From: Planctomycetota bacterium
GTDB lineage: Bacteria > Planctomycetota > PUPC01 > JACPCR01
Assembly (NCBI GenBank): GCA_027625095.1
Contig: JAQBXN010000009.1
Span: 1 to 64,000 of the forward strand
Direction: 5' to 3'
Length of the DNA: 64,000 bases
The position numbers were made by a program, and so were the translations under genes. Below the pieces are notes generated by a model. It did not search any database and was not told the origin of the DNA. It saw only the letters and a list, made by a program, of their open reading frames with translations. This document shows, piece by piece, positions 44,640 through 54,400 of the stretch. Numbering within the stretch: position 1 is the stretch's first letter; every line of letters starts with the position of its first letter.

Positions 44640-44674
44640 ATTCCTGGTCCTCGCATCCTCAATCCTGAATCATG
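44640..44674. repeat. Degenerate heptamer array at the dehydrogenase start
   Basis: Five 7-bp units (ATTCCTG, GTCCTCG, CATCCTC, AATCCTG, AATCATG) run straight into the ATG of the Ldh2-family gene, whose start codon is part of the last unit. No Shine-Dalgarno is present. Confidence 0.75.
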
Positions 44675-45706
44675 CCTACTGTATTTGCACCAGAGCTGAG
44701 GTCGCTTTGCATCACGCTCCTCCGCGCTTGGGGCGCAGCCGCTGATGAAGCGGAACTTGTCGCCGATTGTCTCGTGCAATCCAATCTTGAAGGGCACGAC
44801 TCACATGGAGTGTTGCGGCTGCCTCAGTACCTGGAGCGTATTGAATCCGGCATTATCCTGCCGGGGGCCGATATCAAGACAGTCAGGGAAAGGAAGGCGA
44901 TGGCTGTGCTGGATGGCGCCTGGAACTTTGGGCAGGTGATCGCCGTTCGAGCCGCAGAAATGGCTATAGCTAAGGCCAGGGAATGCTCCCAGGCCACAGT
45001 GACTGCGTTTCACTGCAATCACGTGGGGCGTTTGGCACGATTTTGCCAGATAGCGGTGGATAATGACTGTATCGGCATAATGGCAGTCAACGGACACGGT
45101 GGCGATCAGGGAACGGCACCGTTCGGGGGGACAGACAGACGCCTCCCTACAAATCCGATCGGGTTCGGAATCCCGACCGGGAAAGATTTCAACATCATCC
45201 TCGACATGACCACCAGCGTAGCGGCAGGGGGCAAAATGCGGGTGGCGCAGAATCTGGGGAAGAGTGTCCCCGAGGGCTGGCTGCTGGATGCCGATGGCAA
45301 ACCTACTACCGATCCAAGCGATTACTTCGGCCCTCCGCCCGGATGCTCGCTCCCTTTCGGCGGACACAAGGGCTTTGGCCTGAGTCTTGTGGTCGACATC
45401 CTGGCTGGCGCCCTGAGCGAAGCCGGATGCTCTCGTCCCGATCCCGAGCTTTCGGCAAACGCGATTTTCTTTCAGGCGATTCACATCGAGTCATTCACCA
45501 CCCTGGAAGAATTTCGTCAACAGGTGGATCGATTGATTGATCACGTCAAAGCTTCACCCCCCGCGGAGGGGATTGATGAAATCCTCGTGCCGGGAGAAGC
45601 CTCAGCGCGCAGGGTCAAAGAACGCACCGAAAACGGCATTCCGATCGATGAGAAAACCTGGGAAACTCTTGAGAGCGCGGCACTGGGAAAAGGTATCCGG
45701 ATCTAG
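44672..45706 (+). CDS. Malate/L-lactate dehydrogenase family (Ldh2/YlbC) oxidoreductase
   Basis: 344 aa of the NAD(P)-dependent Ldh2 family, which is unrelated to classical malate dehydrogenases. Signature segments are NLEGHDSHGVLRLPQYLERI (with the catalytic His), NHVGRLARFCQIA, LPTNPIGFGIPTG and LPFGGHKGFGLSLVVDILAG. The substrate is a 2-hydroxyacid such as malate, lactate or ureidoglycolate; sequence reading cannot tell which. Its ATG lies within a heptamer repeat. Confidence 0.9.
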   Translation: MPTVFAPELRSLCITLLRAWGAAADEAELVADCLVQSNLEGHDSHGVLRLPQYLERIESGIILPGADIKTVRERKAMAVLDGAWNFGQVIAVRAAEMAIAKARECSQATVTAFHCNHVGRLARFCQIAVDNDCIGIMAVNGHGGDQGTAPFGGTDRRLPTNPIGFGIPTGKDFNIILDMTTSVAAGGKMRVAQNLGKSVPEGWLLDADGKPTTDPSDYFGPPPGCSLPFGGHKGFGLSLVVDILAGALSEAGCSRPDPELSANAIFFQAIHIESFTTLEEFRQQVDRLIDHVKASPPAEGIDEILVPGEASARRVKERTENGIPIDEKTWETLESAALGKGIRI

Positions 45707-45739
45707 TCAGATCTGAGCCGCTTGACACCTACCTGCCGA

Positions 45740-46504
45740 TCAGTTCGAAGCCCTTTTTTCAGACCAGCGACGGTACCAATCGAGTAGCTCCGGCGTGGGC
45801 GCAAAATCGTGGATGGTGACTCTCTTGCGGTCGGGCAGATAGTTCCCGAGGTGCCAGGCGTTGGGATGGTAGATAGCGAAGTCACCGGCATCCATGCTTA
45901 ACCGCACGGCTCTTGGCATGCCCTGGGCATAGACTATTCCGGCACGCTCAAGTTCTCCGTAGGAAGCGCCCTCGGGTGGGCGCTGGGCAATTGCGGCGGC
46001 CACTTCTTCAGTGAAATTTTCACGAAGATAACTTCCCGGCACATACCAGGTGCAGTTGTCTTCATAGAGTGGGCAGTTGATCTGATTGAACCAGTGCGGG
46101 TCCCGGGTGATACGGCGGAATTCTTCCAGGTCCGGCACATTGGATTCTTCCGTGATGTCCCGATGCCAGTTAGTCCAGCCAGGGCGCTCTGCAGGTTCAA
46201 TAAGAATTCCAGTGCGATCAAACTCGTTACGGATTTTATGACGAGGCGTCAGAAGCCGCGCAATGGCATCGACGAGCGGCGGAAGCTCTGCATAGTCTTT
46301 GAAAGGTTTGAGGTCAATGTCATGGCTGGCGACAGGTTGCAATCGCTGGGCCTGAGGCCCACGAAGGTTGCGGGCGATTTCCGGGACACGCACGGTGGCC
46401 TTTCGCAGATCCGAGATCAAGGACGCTGGCAATATCTGTCTGAAGACAGCAAAGCCTTCGGTTCGATACTGGTGGATCATGGAATCGCAGAAATGAAAGC
46501 TCAT
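45740..46504 (-). CDS. Phytanoyl-CoA dioxygenase (PhyH) family protein
   Basis: 254 aa. The facial triad begins with WHRDI (His114, Asp116); a later His (YHPNAWHLGNY) is the probable third ligand, with the 2-oxoglutarate-binding Arg in DRKRVTIHDF. These Fe(II)/2-oxoglutarate enzymes hydroxylate small molecules; PhyH paralogues are common in planctomycete-like genomes and usually have unknown substrates. The start is ATG 46504 or ATG 46480. It is convergent with the Ldh2 gene, 33 bp apart. Confidence 0.87.
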   Translation of the reverse strand: MSFHFCDSMIHQYRTEGFAVFRQILPASLISDLRKATVRVPEIARNLRGPQAQRLQPVASHDIDLKPFKDYAELPPLVDAIARLLTPRHKIRNEFDRTGILIEPAERPGWTNWHRDITEESNVPDLEEFRRITRDPHWFNQINCPLYEDNCTWYVPGSYLRENFTEEVAAAIAQRPPEGASYGELERAGIVYAQGMPRAVRLSMDAGDFAIYHPNAWHLGNYLPDRKRVTIHDFAPTPELLDWYRRWSEKRASN

Positions 46505-46873
46505 GGTTAAGGGATGTGGGGTTAAGCAAAGGATATCGACCTGAGGCAGTCCTGTTTTGGTCCGCTCAGGTTTCAGGATTTATCCGTAGTATGCTGAGGG
46601 AATGACTCTGCGTCACGCCAAGGCACAGAAGCCAGAGCATTCTGAGGTGTTGCGCACAAAATGACGCAACCATAGACTTTTTCTTTCGAACTTGTCTTCG
46701 AAAAACCTGAAATTGGCCAAGCCGTGCGTTTTGCGCCGTTTCATGGCGGATTAAGAATCCATCCAGCGATTATAGAGCGGGGTTTATCGGATTCTCAGGA
46801 ACGAATTTAGAAACTCTGGGGCAGAGGGCAAAGGCTGCTGTTCCCACCCCTTACCAGAAGAGATCATCACAGG
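46505..46873. other. Intergenic gap without a gene
   Basis: 369 bp separate the divergent dioxygenase and glycosyltransferase genes. I see no gene; short inverted sequences include GTTGCG/CGCAAC at about 46650-46674 and TTCGAA twice near 46687 and 46698. The gap should hold promoters for both directions, but none is clear enough to call. Confidence 0.6.
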
Positions 46874-47588
46874 ATGCCGAGCCGTGGCCTTACGCTCTTT
46901 TTCCCCATGTACAATGAACGTGAGAACATCTCCGGTTTGTTGGATCGTCTGGAAGCCTTGATTCCGATCCTGCAGACGGACGACCTCGAAATCCTGATCA
47001 TTGATGATGGCAGCAGCGACGGCTGCGATGAGATTGTGCAGGAGCGGGCCGAGAGGGTCGAGCAGATACGATTGGTTCAGCATTCAGAGAACAAAGGCTA
47101 TGGAAGCTCCCTTCGCACAGGCTTCCAGACCGCCAGTCGCCAGATGGTGTTCTATTCCGACAGCGATCTGCCTGCGGACCTGTCGGAGATAACCAGGACT
47201 TTTCCACTCCTCGATGAAGCAGACCTTGTTATAGGATACCGGATCGAAAGGCATGAGACGTTCCGGAGGGCTGTGTACTCAAGAATCTACAACAGCCTGA
47301 TGCGATTACTTTTCCATGTACGAGTACGTGATGTGAACTTCTCATTAAAAAATAGTAAACAAGGAAGTTCTCGACAGGATTCACTTGACTGCAAGCTCCG
47401 TGTTTATTGACGGCCAGTTGTTGGCGGAGGCAACGAAATATGGCTTTCGAATCGTAGAGATACCCATCAATTACACTCCTAGAAAAGTTGGGGTCTCAAG
47501 CTTTGACAGTTTCAAAGCTGCGTGGGATACGCTCATTGAGATGCTCCGATACTGGAAAGGCCCTTTCCGAGTACGATCAGATGATTGA
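46874..47588 (+). pseudogene. Family 2 glycosyltransferase with a frameshift
   Basis: The GT2 fold is complete only when two frames are joined. The first (from ATG 46874) has LFFPMYNERENISGLLDRLE, LEILIIDDGSSDGCDEIV and YSDSDLPADLSEI (DxD-like) and runs to NFS. It breaks at a run of six A (47347-47352). With five A the sequence would continue KIVNKEVLDRIHLTASSVFIDGQLLAEA to the end at 47588, which is normal for dolichyl-phosphate mannose synthase-like GT2 proteins. As read, a truncated 178-aa protein results. The intact enzyme would transfer a sugar to a polyprenyl phosphate carrier or a lipid. It overlaps the next gene by 8 bp. Confidence 0.8.
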
Positions 47589-48321
47589 GGAAGCCTACGA
47601 TGCTCTTTACCAATTGGAAGAGCACCACTGGTGGTACGTCGGAGCGCGGGCGGCCTATCGCAGCCTTCTCGAATTGGGCCTTGGCAGACCAACAGGCAGA
47701 CTCAGAATGCTGGATGTTGGGGTGGGCACAGGCGGCAACCTGGAACTGCTGAGCGATTATGGCTCGACCACGGGCCTCGATTTCTCACTCAACGCACTCC
47801 GTAAAATTGGGTCCAGACCGGCTACCGGTATCATCCAGGGCAGTGCTGACCACCTGCCTTTTGTCGACAATGCATTTGACGGTGTGACCCTGTTGGGCCT
47901 CATCGAACACGTGGAAGACGACCTCAAGACCTTGAAGGAAGCTGCAAGAGTTTGCAAGCCTGAAGGGGCAGTCGTCCTGCTCACCAGCGCGGTTCCTGCC
48001 CTGTGGAGCCATCATGATGAGGCTAATCAGCACCTTCGCAGATATACTAGAAGCGGCTTGCAAGCTCTGGTGCATGAGGCTGGTCTGCGGATATTGCGTC
48101 TATCCTATCTGAACTTTTCGGTATTCTTTCCGGTTCTGTTTGTCCGAGTATTACAGAGGTTGAGCAAACCTGAGCCTCACTACGACATGGGGCGTCCGCG
48201 AGAATGGACCAATTTGCTTCTCAAGTCTGTCATGTGCGCGGAAGCGAGGATTCTCCGACACGTGCCACTCCCTATCGGCGTAAATCTGGTCGCTGCATGC
48301 CGGCCAGTCCGGCCATCATAA
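47581..48321 (+). CDS. Class I SAM-dependent methyltransferase
   Basis: 246 aa from ATG 47581, which overlaps the glycosyltransferase stop (ATGATTGA). The N-terminal YDALYQLEEHHWWYVGARAAY is typical of methyltransferases in surface-polysaccharide clusters. SAM motif I is MLDVGVGTGGNLELL, then TGLDFSLNAL and LPFVDNAFDGVTLLGLIEHV. The acceptor is unknown, probably a glycan or its lipid carrier. Confidence 0.88.
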   Translation: MIEEAYDALYQLEEHHWWYVGARAAYRSLLELGLGRPTGRLRMLDVGVGTGGNLELLSDYGSTTGLDFSLNALRKIGSRPATGIIQGSADHLPFVDNAFDGVTLLGLIEHVEDDLKTLKEAARVCKPEGAVVLLTSAVPALWSHHDEANQHLRRYTRSGLQALVHEAGLRILRLSYLNFSVFFPVLFVRVLQRLSKPEPHYDMGRPREWTNLLLKSVMCAEARILRHVPLPIGVNLVAACRPVRPS

Positions 48322-48351
48322 AGAGACCTGCTGCAAATCCATAGCGCTAAA

Positions 48352-49014
48352 GTGGCTTTCAATAAACAAGAAATTCTGGAGCTTTACCGGAACGAGCCGT
48401 GGCGTACCCGCATGCACGTAATGGGGCGAATGCGCCTGTTTCCTTTTGAGCATCTTGTGGAGCACGTTCCCGAAATCTCCCATGGCGCCATGCTCGACCT
48501 CGGTTGCGGGCACGGATTATGGCCCTTCTTTTTGTCAAAGCACTGCCCTGACGCGCACATCTATGGTATTGACCCGGATGACAGCAAAATCCGCCTCGCG
48601 GAAGAGATCCGGCAGAGTAATGGGATCGAGAACATCACCTTTATGACCGAGAAGGCGGAGGTCGCTGATTTCTCTGAATGCTCTTTTGCGTCCATTATTG
48701 ACGTCCTGTACCTCATGACATTTGACCAACAGGAAGCGGTTTTGAGACATCTCTCTGAGAAACTGGATTCGGGGGCCACGCTGCTCGTCAAAGTAATGAG
48801 CCAGACACCCAGATGGAAGTTCCTTTGGAACTGGTTTGAAGAATGGCTGGCGGTGCGGGCCATGAAGATCACGTTCGGACAACGGTTCTATTTCAGACCG
48901 GAGCAGGAGTGGGTCACTCTTATTGAGAGCCTGGGCTTCAGAGTTACCAAATACCGTCTCGACCAGGGCTACCTTCACCCTCATCTTCTTTTTGTCGCTA
49001 TCAAACAGGACTGA
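48352..49014 (+). CDS. Class I SAM-dependent methyltransferase
   Basis: 220 aa from GTG 48352. SAM motif I AMLDLGCGHGLWPFFLSKHCP, YGIDPDDSKIRLAEEI (motif II) and the acidic SIIDVLYLMTF segment are present. It is the second methyltransferase of the cluster and follows the first by 30 bp. Substrate unknown; the context suggests surface-glycan or polyprenyl-linked lipid modification. Confidence 0.85.
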   Translation: MAFNKQEILELYRNEPWRTRMHVMGRMRLFPFEHLVEHVPEISHGAMLDLGCGHGLWPFFLSKHCPDAHIYGIDPDDSKIRLAEEIRQSNGIENITFMTEKAEVADFSECSFASIIDVLYLMTFDQQEAVLRHLSEKLDSGATLLVKVMSQTPRWKFLWNWFEEWLAVRAMKITFGQRFYFRPEQEWVTLIESLGFRVTKYRLDQGYLHPHLLFVAIKQD

Positions 49015-49023
49015 ACTGTAATT

Positions 49024-49851
49024 GTGCGTCCAAGAATCACCATTAATGCAGACGACTTCGGCTGGCTCGACGGGCAGAATCTCGCTGTAGAGAAAGCCCA
49101 TTCTGAGGGCGTTCTGGATAGTGCCTCACTCCTGGCGAATGGTGACGCTTTCATCCAGGCAGTGGAGATGTCAGCCAGATTGCCGAACCTGCATGTTGGT
49201 GTCCATCTCTCCCTGAATGAGGGCAAGCCTATTTTGGAACCCGAGCAGTTGCCGAATCTCGTTCGGCAGGACGGCCAGTTCATGGATACCGTCTCGGAAA
49301 TTGCCTCGCTCTGGCTAAGAGGGAAACTGGTGACAACGGAGGTAATTCCAGAGTGGCGGCAGCAGATCCAGCGGGTCATCGACCACGGTATCTCGCCCAG
49401 CCACATCGACTCACACAAGCACGTACATGTCTTTCCACCACTCCTGAAGGCTCTGCTTGAATTGGCCGAGGAGTTCAACATTCCGTACGTTCGGCTTCCT
49501 CAAGAGCCAGTCACTTTCTCTGCATTTCGCCGGGGCCCCGCATGGCTGGGACTCTGGGCCCTGGCCGGACGGGCTCGCAAGCATCTCGATAGCGAGGGTA
49601 TCCGTTACGCCGCCCGATTCATCGGGATAGCTGCCAGCGGTGCCATGACGACCCGGCGACTCAGCGATTACCTGGAGGCACCTTTCCCCCACACTATTGA
49701 GATCATGGTGCACCCTGCCGTCGAGACACCGGATATCATCAAACTTCGCCAGGAATATAAGTGGGCAAAACATTACCAATTTGAGGAGGAGCTCGAAGCG
49801 CTTTGCAGCAAGAAAATCATCGCACTGAAGGCGAGGCTGGCCGCGCGTTAA
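49024..49851 (+). CDS. YdjC/ChbG-family carbohydrate deacetylase
   Basis: 275 aa from GTG 49024. The ITINADDFGW motif (Asp10, Asp11) and HIDSHKHVHVFPPLLKALLELA supply the metal ligands, as in ChbG and the hopanoid-associated HpnK group. The enzyme removes an acetyl group from an N-acetylated sugar, here probably a polyprenyl- or lipid-linked one. It follows the second methyltransferase by 9 bp, and the next gene overlaps it by 49 bp. Confidence 0.9.
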   Translation: MRPRITINADDFGWLDGQNLAVEKAHSEGVLDSASLLANGDAFIQAVEMSARLPNLHVGVHLSLNEGKPILEPEQLPNLVRQDGQFMDTVSEIASLWLRGKLVTTEVIPEWRQQIQRVIDHGISPSHIDSHKHVHVFPPLLKALLELAEEFNIPYVRLPQEPVTFSAFRRGPAWLGLWALAGRARKHLDSEGIRYAARFIGIAASGAMTTRRLSDYLEAPFPHTIEIMVHPAVETPDIIKLRQEYKWAKHYQFEEELEALCSKKIIALKARLAAR

Positions 49852-51389
49852 GTCGTCCGCTGCTGTTCCTTGTAGCAGTCAATACTGCAGTCATCCTCAC
49901 GGGGATAATTTATCGACTGCATGGTCTGGAGACGATCCCGGCGTTCGGTGGAGACGAAGCCAAACTCATTTGCGAGATGGATGAACCCGGCATCGGGTGG
50001 ACCATCCACATCCACTACATTGGGTTCTATCTTGAAGCGGTGACGAATCCGCTCCTGCTGCTCTTTGGCTTCAGCGGATTTTCCGGACGTCTTTCTCCGG
50101 CCTGTGCCGGTATTGCTGCCATCTTCGCCTGCGCGCTGTGGGCCATACTTCATCAGAGGAGACTGCCGGCAAAGCCGATTGGAAACGAAAAGGAGCTTCG
50201 AATTCTTTTCGTCCTGACATCGACCGCATGTACTGCTTCGTTGCCGCTGCTGTTCGTCTATTCCAGAATCCTGTTCCCACACGGGTTCTTCCCGGTATTC
50301 CTCATTGGCGCCCTGATTCTTCTCGAGCATTCCCTCGGGGGCCGGCCTTACCTGTTCGTGTTATCCGGACTTCTGATCGGAATCGCTTTTGGTTTCCACC
50401 CGTTGCCTGTCCTCTGTTTGCCACCGTTCCTGGCCGTCTTTTGTTGGGCAAACCGCGCTCGTTTTCGATTGTGGCACTACCTGGCTTTTTCCATGGCGTT
50501 CCTCATTCCAGCCCTGCCAACAATCAGCAGTGTATTCGTCAAGAACTCAGAGTGGCCCCGCTATCAGTCACCTCTGAGTTTTCTAAAAACCCTTTGGTTT
50601 ATCACCGTTGGCCAACAGAGCTTTGTATACATCAATGGCACAGGGTTTTCCCATACCGAGGTGGTCGCTATTTCAGGTCTTCTGGCACTTACGCTTGCCG
50701 GCGCGATGGTCTATTGGGTTCAGAACAAGTCCGACATCGCGCTCGTTGGCCACTTCTGGATTTTTACTGTCAGCCTTGTCCTCCTGTATCTCATGACGCG
50801 GAATCGGCCGCTCTCAAACGACGGTTATGAGCGATACACGATTGGAGTAATTGCATTCCTTCCCCTGATACTGGGCAAGTCTGTCCTGGCCCGGGACTAC
50901 CGGCAGGGCATTGGTTTCGCCTGCGCGATAACCATGTTGAATCTGATGCTTTGTTGGGGAAATGTTGGCCGATTCATCACTTCCTTTGAAGAGATCGGTG
51001 GTCAAAGCCATACCTACTTCCGGAACGATCCGGTTAAGGATCCCCGTGAGAAGTTTTTTCAACAGATTGCAGAAGAGGCCCAGGGCTCCGATGGTGAGAT
51101 AGTGGCATGGGAATGGAACGCCTATTGGGCATTCAAATATTACTGTCGGAAATACAGAAAGAATTTCGCCATTTCCATGGGCTATCCCGCCGCGTGGGAG
51201 CAGTTGAAAAACAGCCATTGCAAATATCGCTACGTTATCTTGTACGCCGATTCAGATGAACTCAGACGGGCTGCCGATGCTCTTGTCGCCGGTTTCTTCG
51301 AAGGGAACAAACTGGCCCGGTACCCACTGGAACAGGCCAGTGGGGAGGTCTATCTCCATGCCTACCGCATTTTGAATGATCCGAATTAA
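49803..51389 (+). CDS. ArnT/GT39-like integral-membrane glycosyltransferase
   Basis: 528 aa with about ten membrane spans (first at about 20-40). The first loop carries GDEAKLICEMDEPG, similar to the acidic site after TM1 in GT-C enzymes of the ArnT/PMT type. It should use a polyprenyl-phosphate sugar, such as the product of the GT2 in this cluster, and transfer it outside the membrane. The start is uncertain: TTG 49803 is in frame and overlaps the deacetylase by 49 bp, and no ATG precedes the first membrane span. The C-terminal third is soluble and aromatic-rich. Confidence 0.8.
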   Translation: MQQENHRTEGEAGRALSRPLLFLVAVNTAVILTGIIYRLHGLETIPAFGGDEAKLICEMDEPGIGWTIHIHYIGFYLEAVTNPLLLLFGFSGFSGRLSPACAGIAAIFACALWAILHQRRLPAKPIGNEKELRILFVLTSTACTASLPLLFVYSRILFPHGFFPVFLIGALILLEHSLGGRPYLFVLSGLLIGIAFGFHPLPVLCLPPFLAVFCWANRARFRLWHYLAFSMAFLIPALPTISSVFVKNSEWPRYQSPLSFLKTLWFITVGQQSFVYINGTGFSHTEVVAISGLLALTLAGAMVYWVQNKSDIALVGHFWIFTVSLVLLYLMTRNRPLSNDGYERYTIGVIAFLPLILGKSVLARDYRQGIGFACAITMLNLMLCWGNVGRFITSFEEIGGQSHTYFRNDPVKDPREKFFQQIAEEAQGSDGEIVAWEWNAYWAFKYYCRKYRKNFAISMGYPAAWEQLKNSHCKYRYVILYADSDELRRAADALVAGFFEGNKLARYPLEQASGEVYLHAYRILNDPN

Positions 51390-51434
51390 AGGGAGCAGAG
51401 CTCTTGAGGACTCTAAGCAGGCCCACGGTAATGG

Positions 51435-54400
51435 TCAGCCAACCATCTCTTCTGCGATTTTCTTCACCTGCCTCAAGTCCAGTTTCCCAGTGCCGAGCAT
51501 CGGTAGTTCATCTACTTTCAGGAATTGATTCTCTTTTGGGATGAAGAGATTGGGTAGCCCGCTGGCTCTTACCCGCTCGACCACCGCCGTGATCTCTTCC
51601 TCCGGGATGGTGTGGAGGACGGCGAGTTTTTCGCCCTTCTGGTCGTCGGAAACAGAGGTAACAGCGAAGACCTGCGCTTCTGCTCTGGCAGCTTCCTGCA
51701 AAGCCTGCTCGACGCGGCCGTGGGGTACCATCTCGCCGCCGATTTTTGAGAAGCGGGAAAGCCGGTCAGTGATTTTCAGGAAGCCGTCTTCATCAAGAAG
51801 ACCGATATCACCTGTCGTGTACCAACCATCTGTGATGACCTCTGCAGTCAGCTCTTCTTTACCGAGGTAACCCTTCATAATGTTGGGGCCTTTGACAAGC
51901 AGCATGCCTTCAGTACCAGGCGGCAGGATTTCACGTGTCTCAGGGTTAACGATTCTTACTGCAACCCCCGGCAGGGGCTGGCCTACATAGCCGCGGCGTG
52001 AGCCGGGCTGGAAGAAACCGGGTGAACGGAAGTCCAGAGTATTTGAAGAAATGACCGGGGCACATTCTGTCGTGCCATAGCCTTCGAGAGGGCGAATGCC
52101 GAAGTGGTCTTCAAATGCAATCAGGAGACGTTCAGGTAGCTTTTCCGCGCCGGCAAGCACGATTCGCAACGAGCCAAATTGCGATGCAGTGCAGCGTTTG
52201 AGATAGATCTGCAGGAACGTGGGTGTAGCCAGGAGAATGGTGACCTCGTAATTCTGGATCAGGTCGCCAACGCCCGCAGCATCGAGCGGGTTGGGATGAA
52301 AGACGATCCCCATGCTGTTGTTTACTGCGAACCAGAGCGACATGTAACCAAACGAATGAAACAACGGCAGAATGCCGAGCAGGACGTCTTTGTGGTCCAC
52401 CTGAAATACCTGCGAAGTGGATTCCACATTCGAAGCGATGTTGTAATGAGTGAGCATGACGCCTTTGGGGTCGCCAGTGCTTCCGCTGCTGAAAATTATC
52501 GTGGCTACGTCATCTAGCTGAGTGGGCCGTTCGGCGCCGCAGGCCCGTTCAATCCAACTGGGAGGAGCGAAGACTGCATAAATGAATGCAGCAAACTTGT
52601 CAGCAAATTCGAGGTCATGCACAAGTTCCTCGATCCAGATGGGCTCGAGCCCTTCGGGCAATTCCAACTTCGCTTTATCCAGAAACTCCCTGCTCGTCAC
52701 GACAGTCTTGAGTTCCGCCTGCTCTGCTGCGGATGCAATTCCCGTCTGGCCGGCAGTGTAATTTAGATTCACACTCGGCTTGCCTGTGAAGGAGGCGGCG
52801 ATGTTTACCATGCCCGCCGCTACGGAGGGCGGTAACAGGATGCCAATGTGTTTTTCGTCATCCCATTTTGGCCGCAGGACTCTGGAGATCGCTATAGCGC
52901 TGGAGAGGGCCGCCAATCTCTTTACGCGTGGTTGTGTATCGTCAGCGAGTGCAAACGATAAAGGATTCTTTCGCGCCTCATGAATGAAAGCACGGTGAAG
53001 GGGCCTCAAGTCCGGCCGCCTGTATTCCCATGCCATTTGTGCCAGTTCCTGAACCGCACGCCGCACCACGGTCCCCCGGGTGTCAGATGGCAGCGGCTCG
53101 CCGTACGAAATGGTCACCGGATATGGAAATCGCCGAGGCATTTTGGTGATAAACCGGCCGCGCTCGCGACTGAAGATGCTGCCCCAGAGCCGGTCCAGAT
53201 GAACGGGAATGATGGGCACCTCCCGGCCCTTGGCGATGAATTCAAACCCCCGGCGAAACGGTTGTAAGAGGCCGTTCCGACTGAGCTGGCCTTCGGCGAA
53301 GATGCAAACGACTTCTCCATCATCAAGGTAACTGCCCGCATCCTTGAGTGCCTTGAGAATGACGCGAGGGCCACCGGATGCCGAAATCGGAATCGCACCC
53401 AAAACCTTCAGAAACGGGCGGAACAAAGGCATGTGGAAGTAATGTGAGTCCACAATAAACCGAACCGGCCGGTCCAGGCTGGTGATAAGGAACAGGCCGT
53501 CCGCAAAAGTGACGTGATTGGGCACGAGCAGGGCGCCACCTCTTTCGGGTACGTTTTCGACGCCGACAATCCTTACCCGATATATGGTGTTTTTGAGCAG
53601 TACGAGAAAGAGCCGCAGAAAGGCCTCCGGCAACACGTAGAGCGCCCAGGCAGTGCCGAGGCAGGTGGCAATGGCTGCACCGACCAGAATGCCTCGGGCA
53701 GACAAACCAATCTTGGAGAGGAATAGGGCCCCGAGCGAGCCGCACAAAATGCCCCCGAAAACAAAAACATTGGAAACAGCAATGATTGCGCCCCGTTTCT
53801 CTGCGGGGGCCTTCCATTGCAGTAGAGAATGAAGCGGCACAACGACCAGTCCACTCGAGATGCCCAGCAGGCCCATGAAGACAAGCGTGCCATAGAGCCC
53901 CGGCGCGAACGCGCCCAGCAGCAAGGTGAAGATGCCCAGTCCGAGCGCTCCCATGGGTATCAGACCAATCTCGATCTTGCCCGAGGACATCTTCCCAGCA
54001 AGGACGCTGCCGACGCCGGCGCCGAGGGCGAATGCGGTCAAAGGCCATGCTGCCTTCGAATCGCTGAGTCCAAGGTAATCCGCGGATTTCGAATAAACCA
54101 TGATGTCCTGTCCGAGCAGGCTGGCCAGGCCCCAATAGGCAGTAAGCCCGATGATGGTCAGCCACAGTTTTTTGTCCCGGTAAGCAATCTGCCATGCCTC
54201 TCGCAGAACGCGCGTTGTTTCGCCGCTCATATTCGCTGCTGGAACATGAGGAACGAAAAGGGCAGCGAAAAAGCCGACGCATGCAAGGAACACCAGCGGC
54301 AGCACGGATAACCATGCTTGTGGGCCGGCAAAGTCGAGGAATACTCCACCCAGACCGGTCCCCACGATGATGGCCAGGAATGAAAGGAATTCGAGAATTC

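Noticed and set aside
53323-54315. 330-codon minus-strand frame inside the Aas-like gene
   Set aside because: It is an alternative frame of the MFS domain, rich in Arg, Cys and His, with no membrane pattern or motif.
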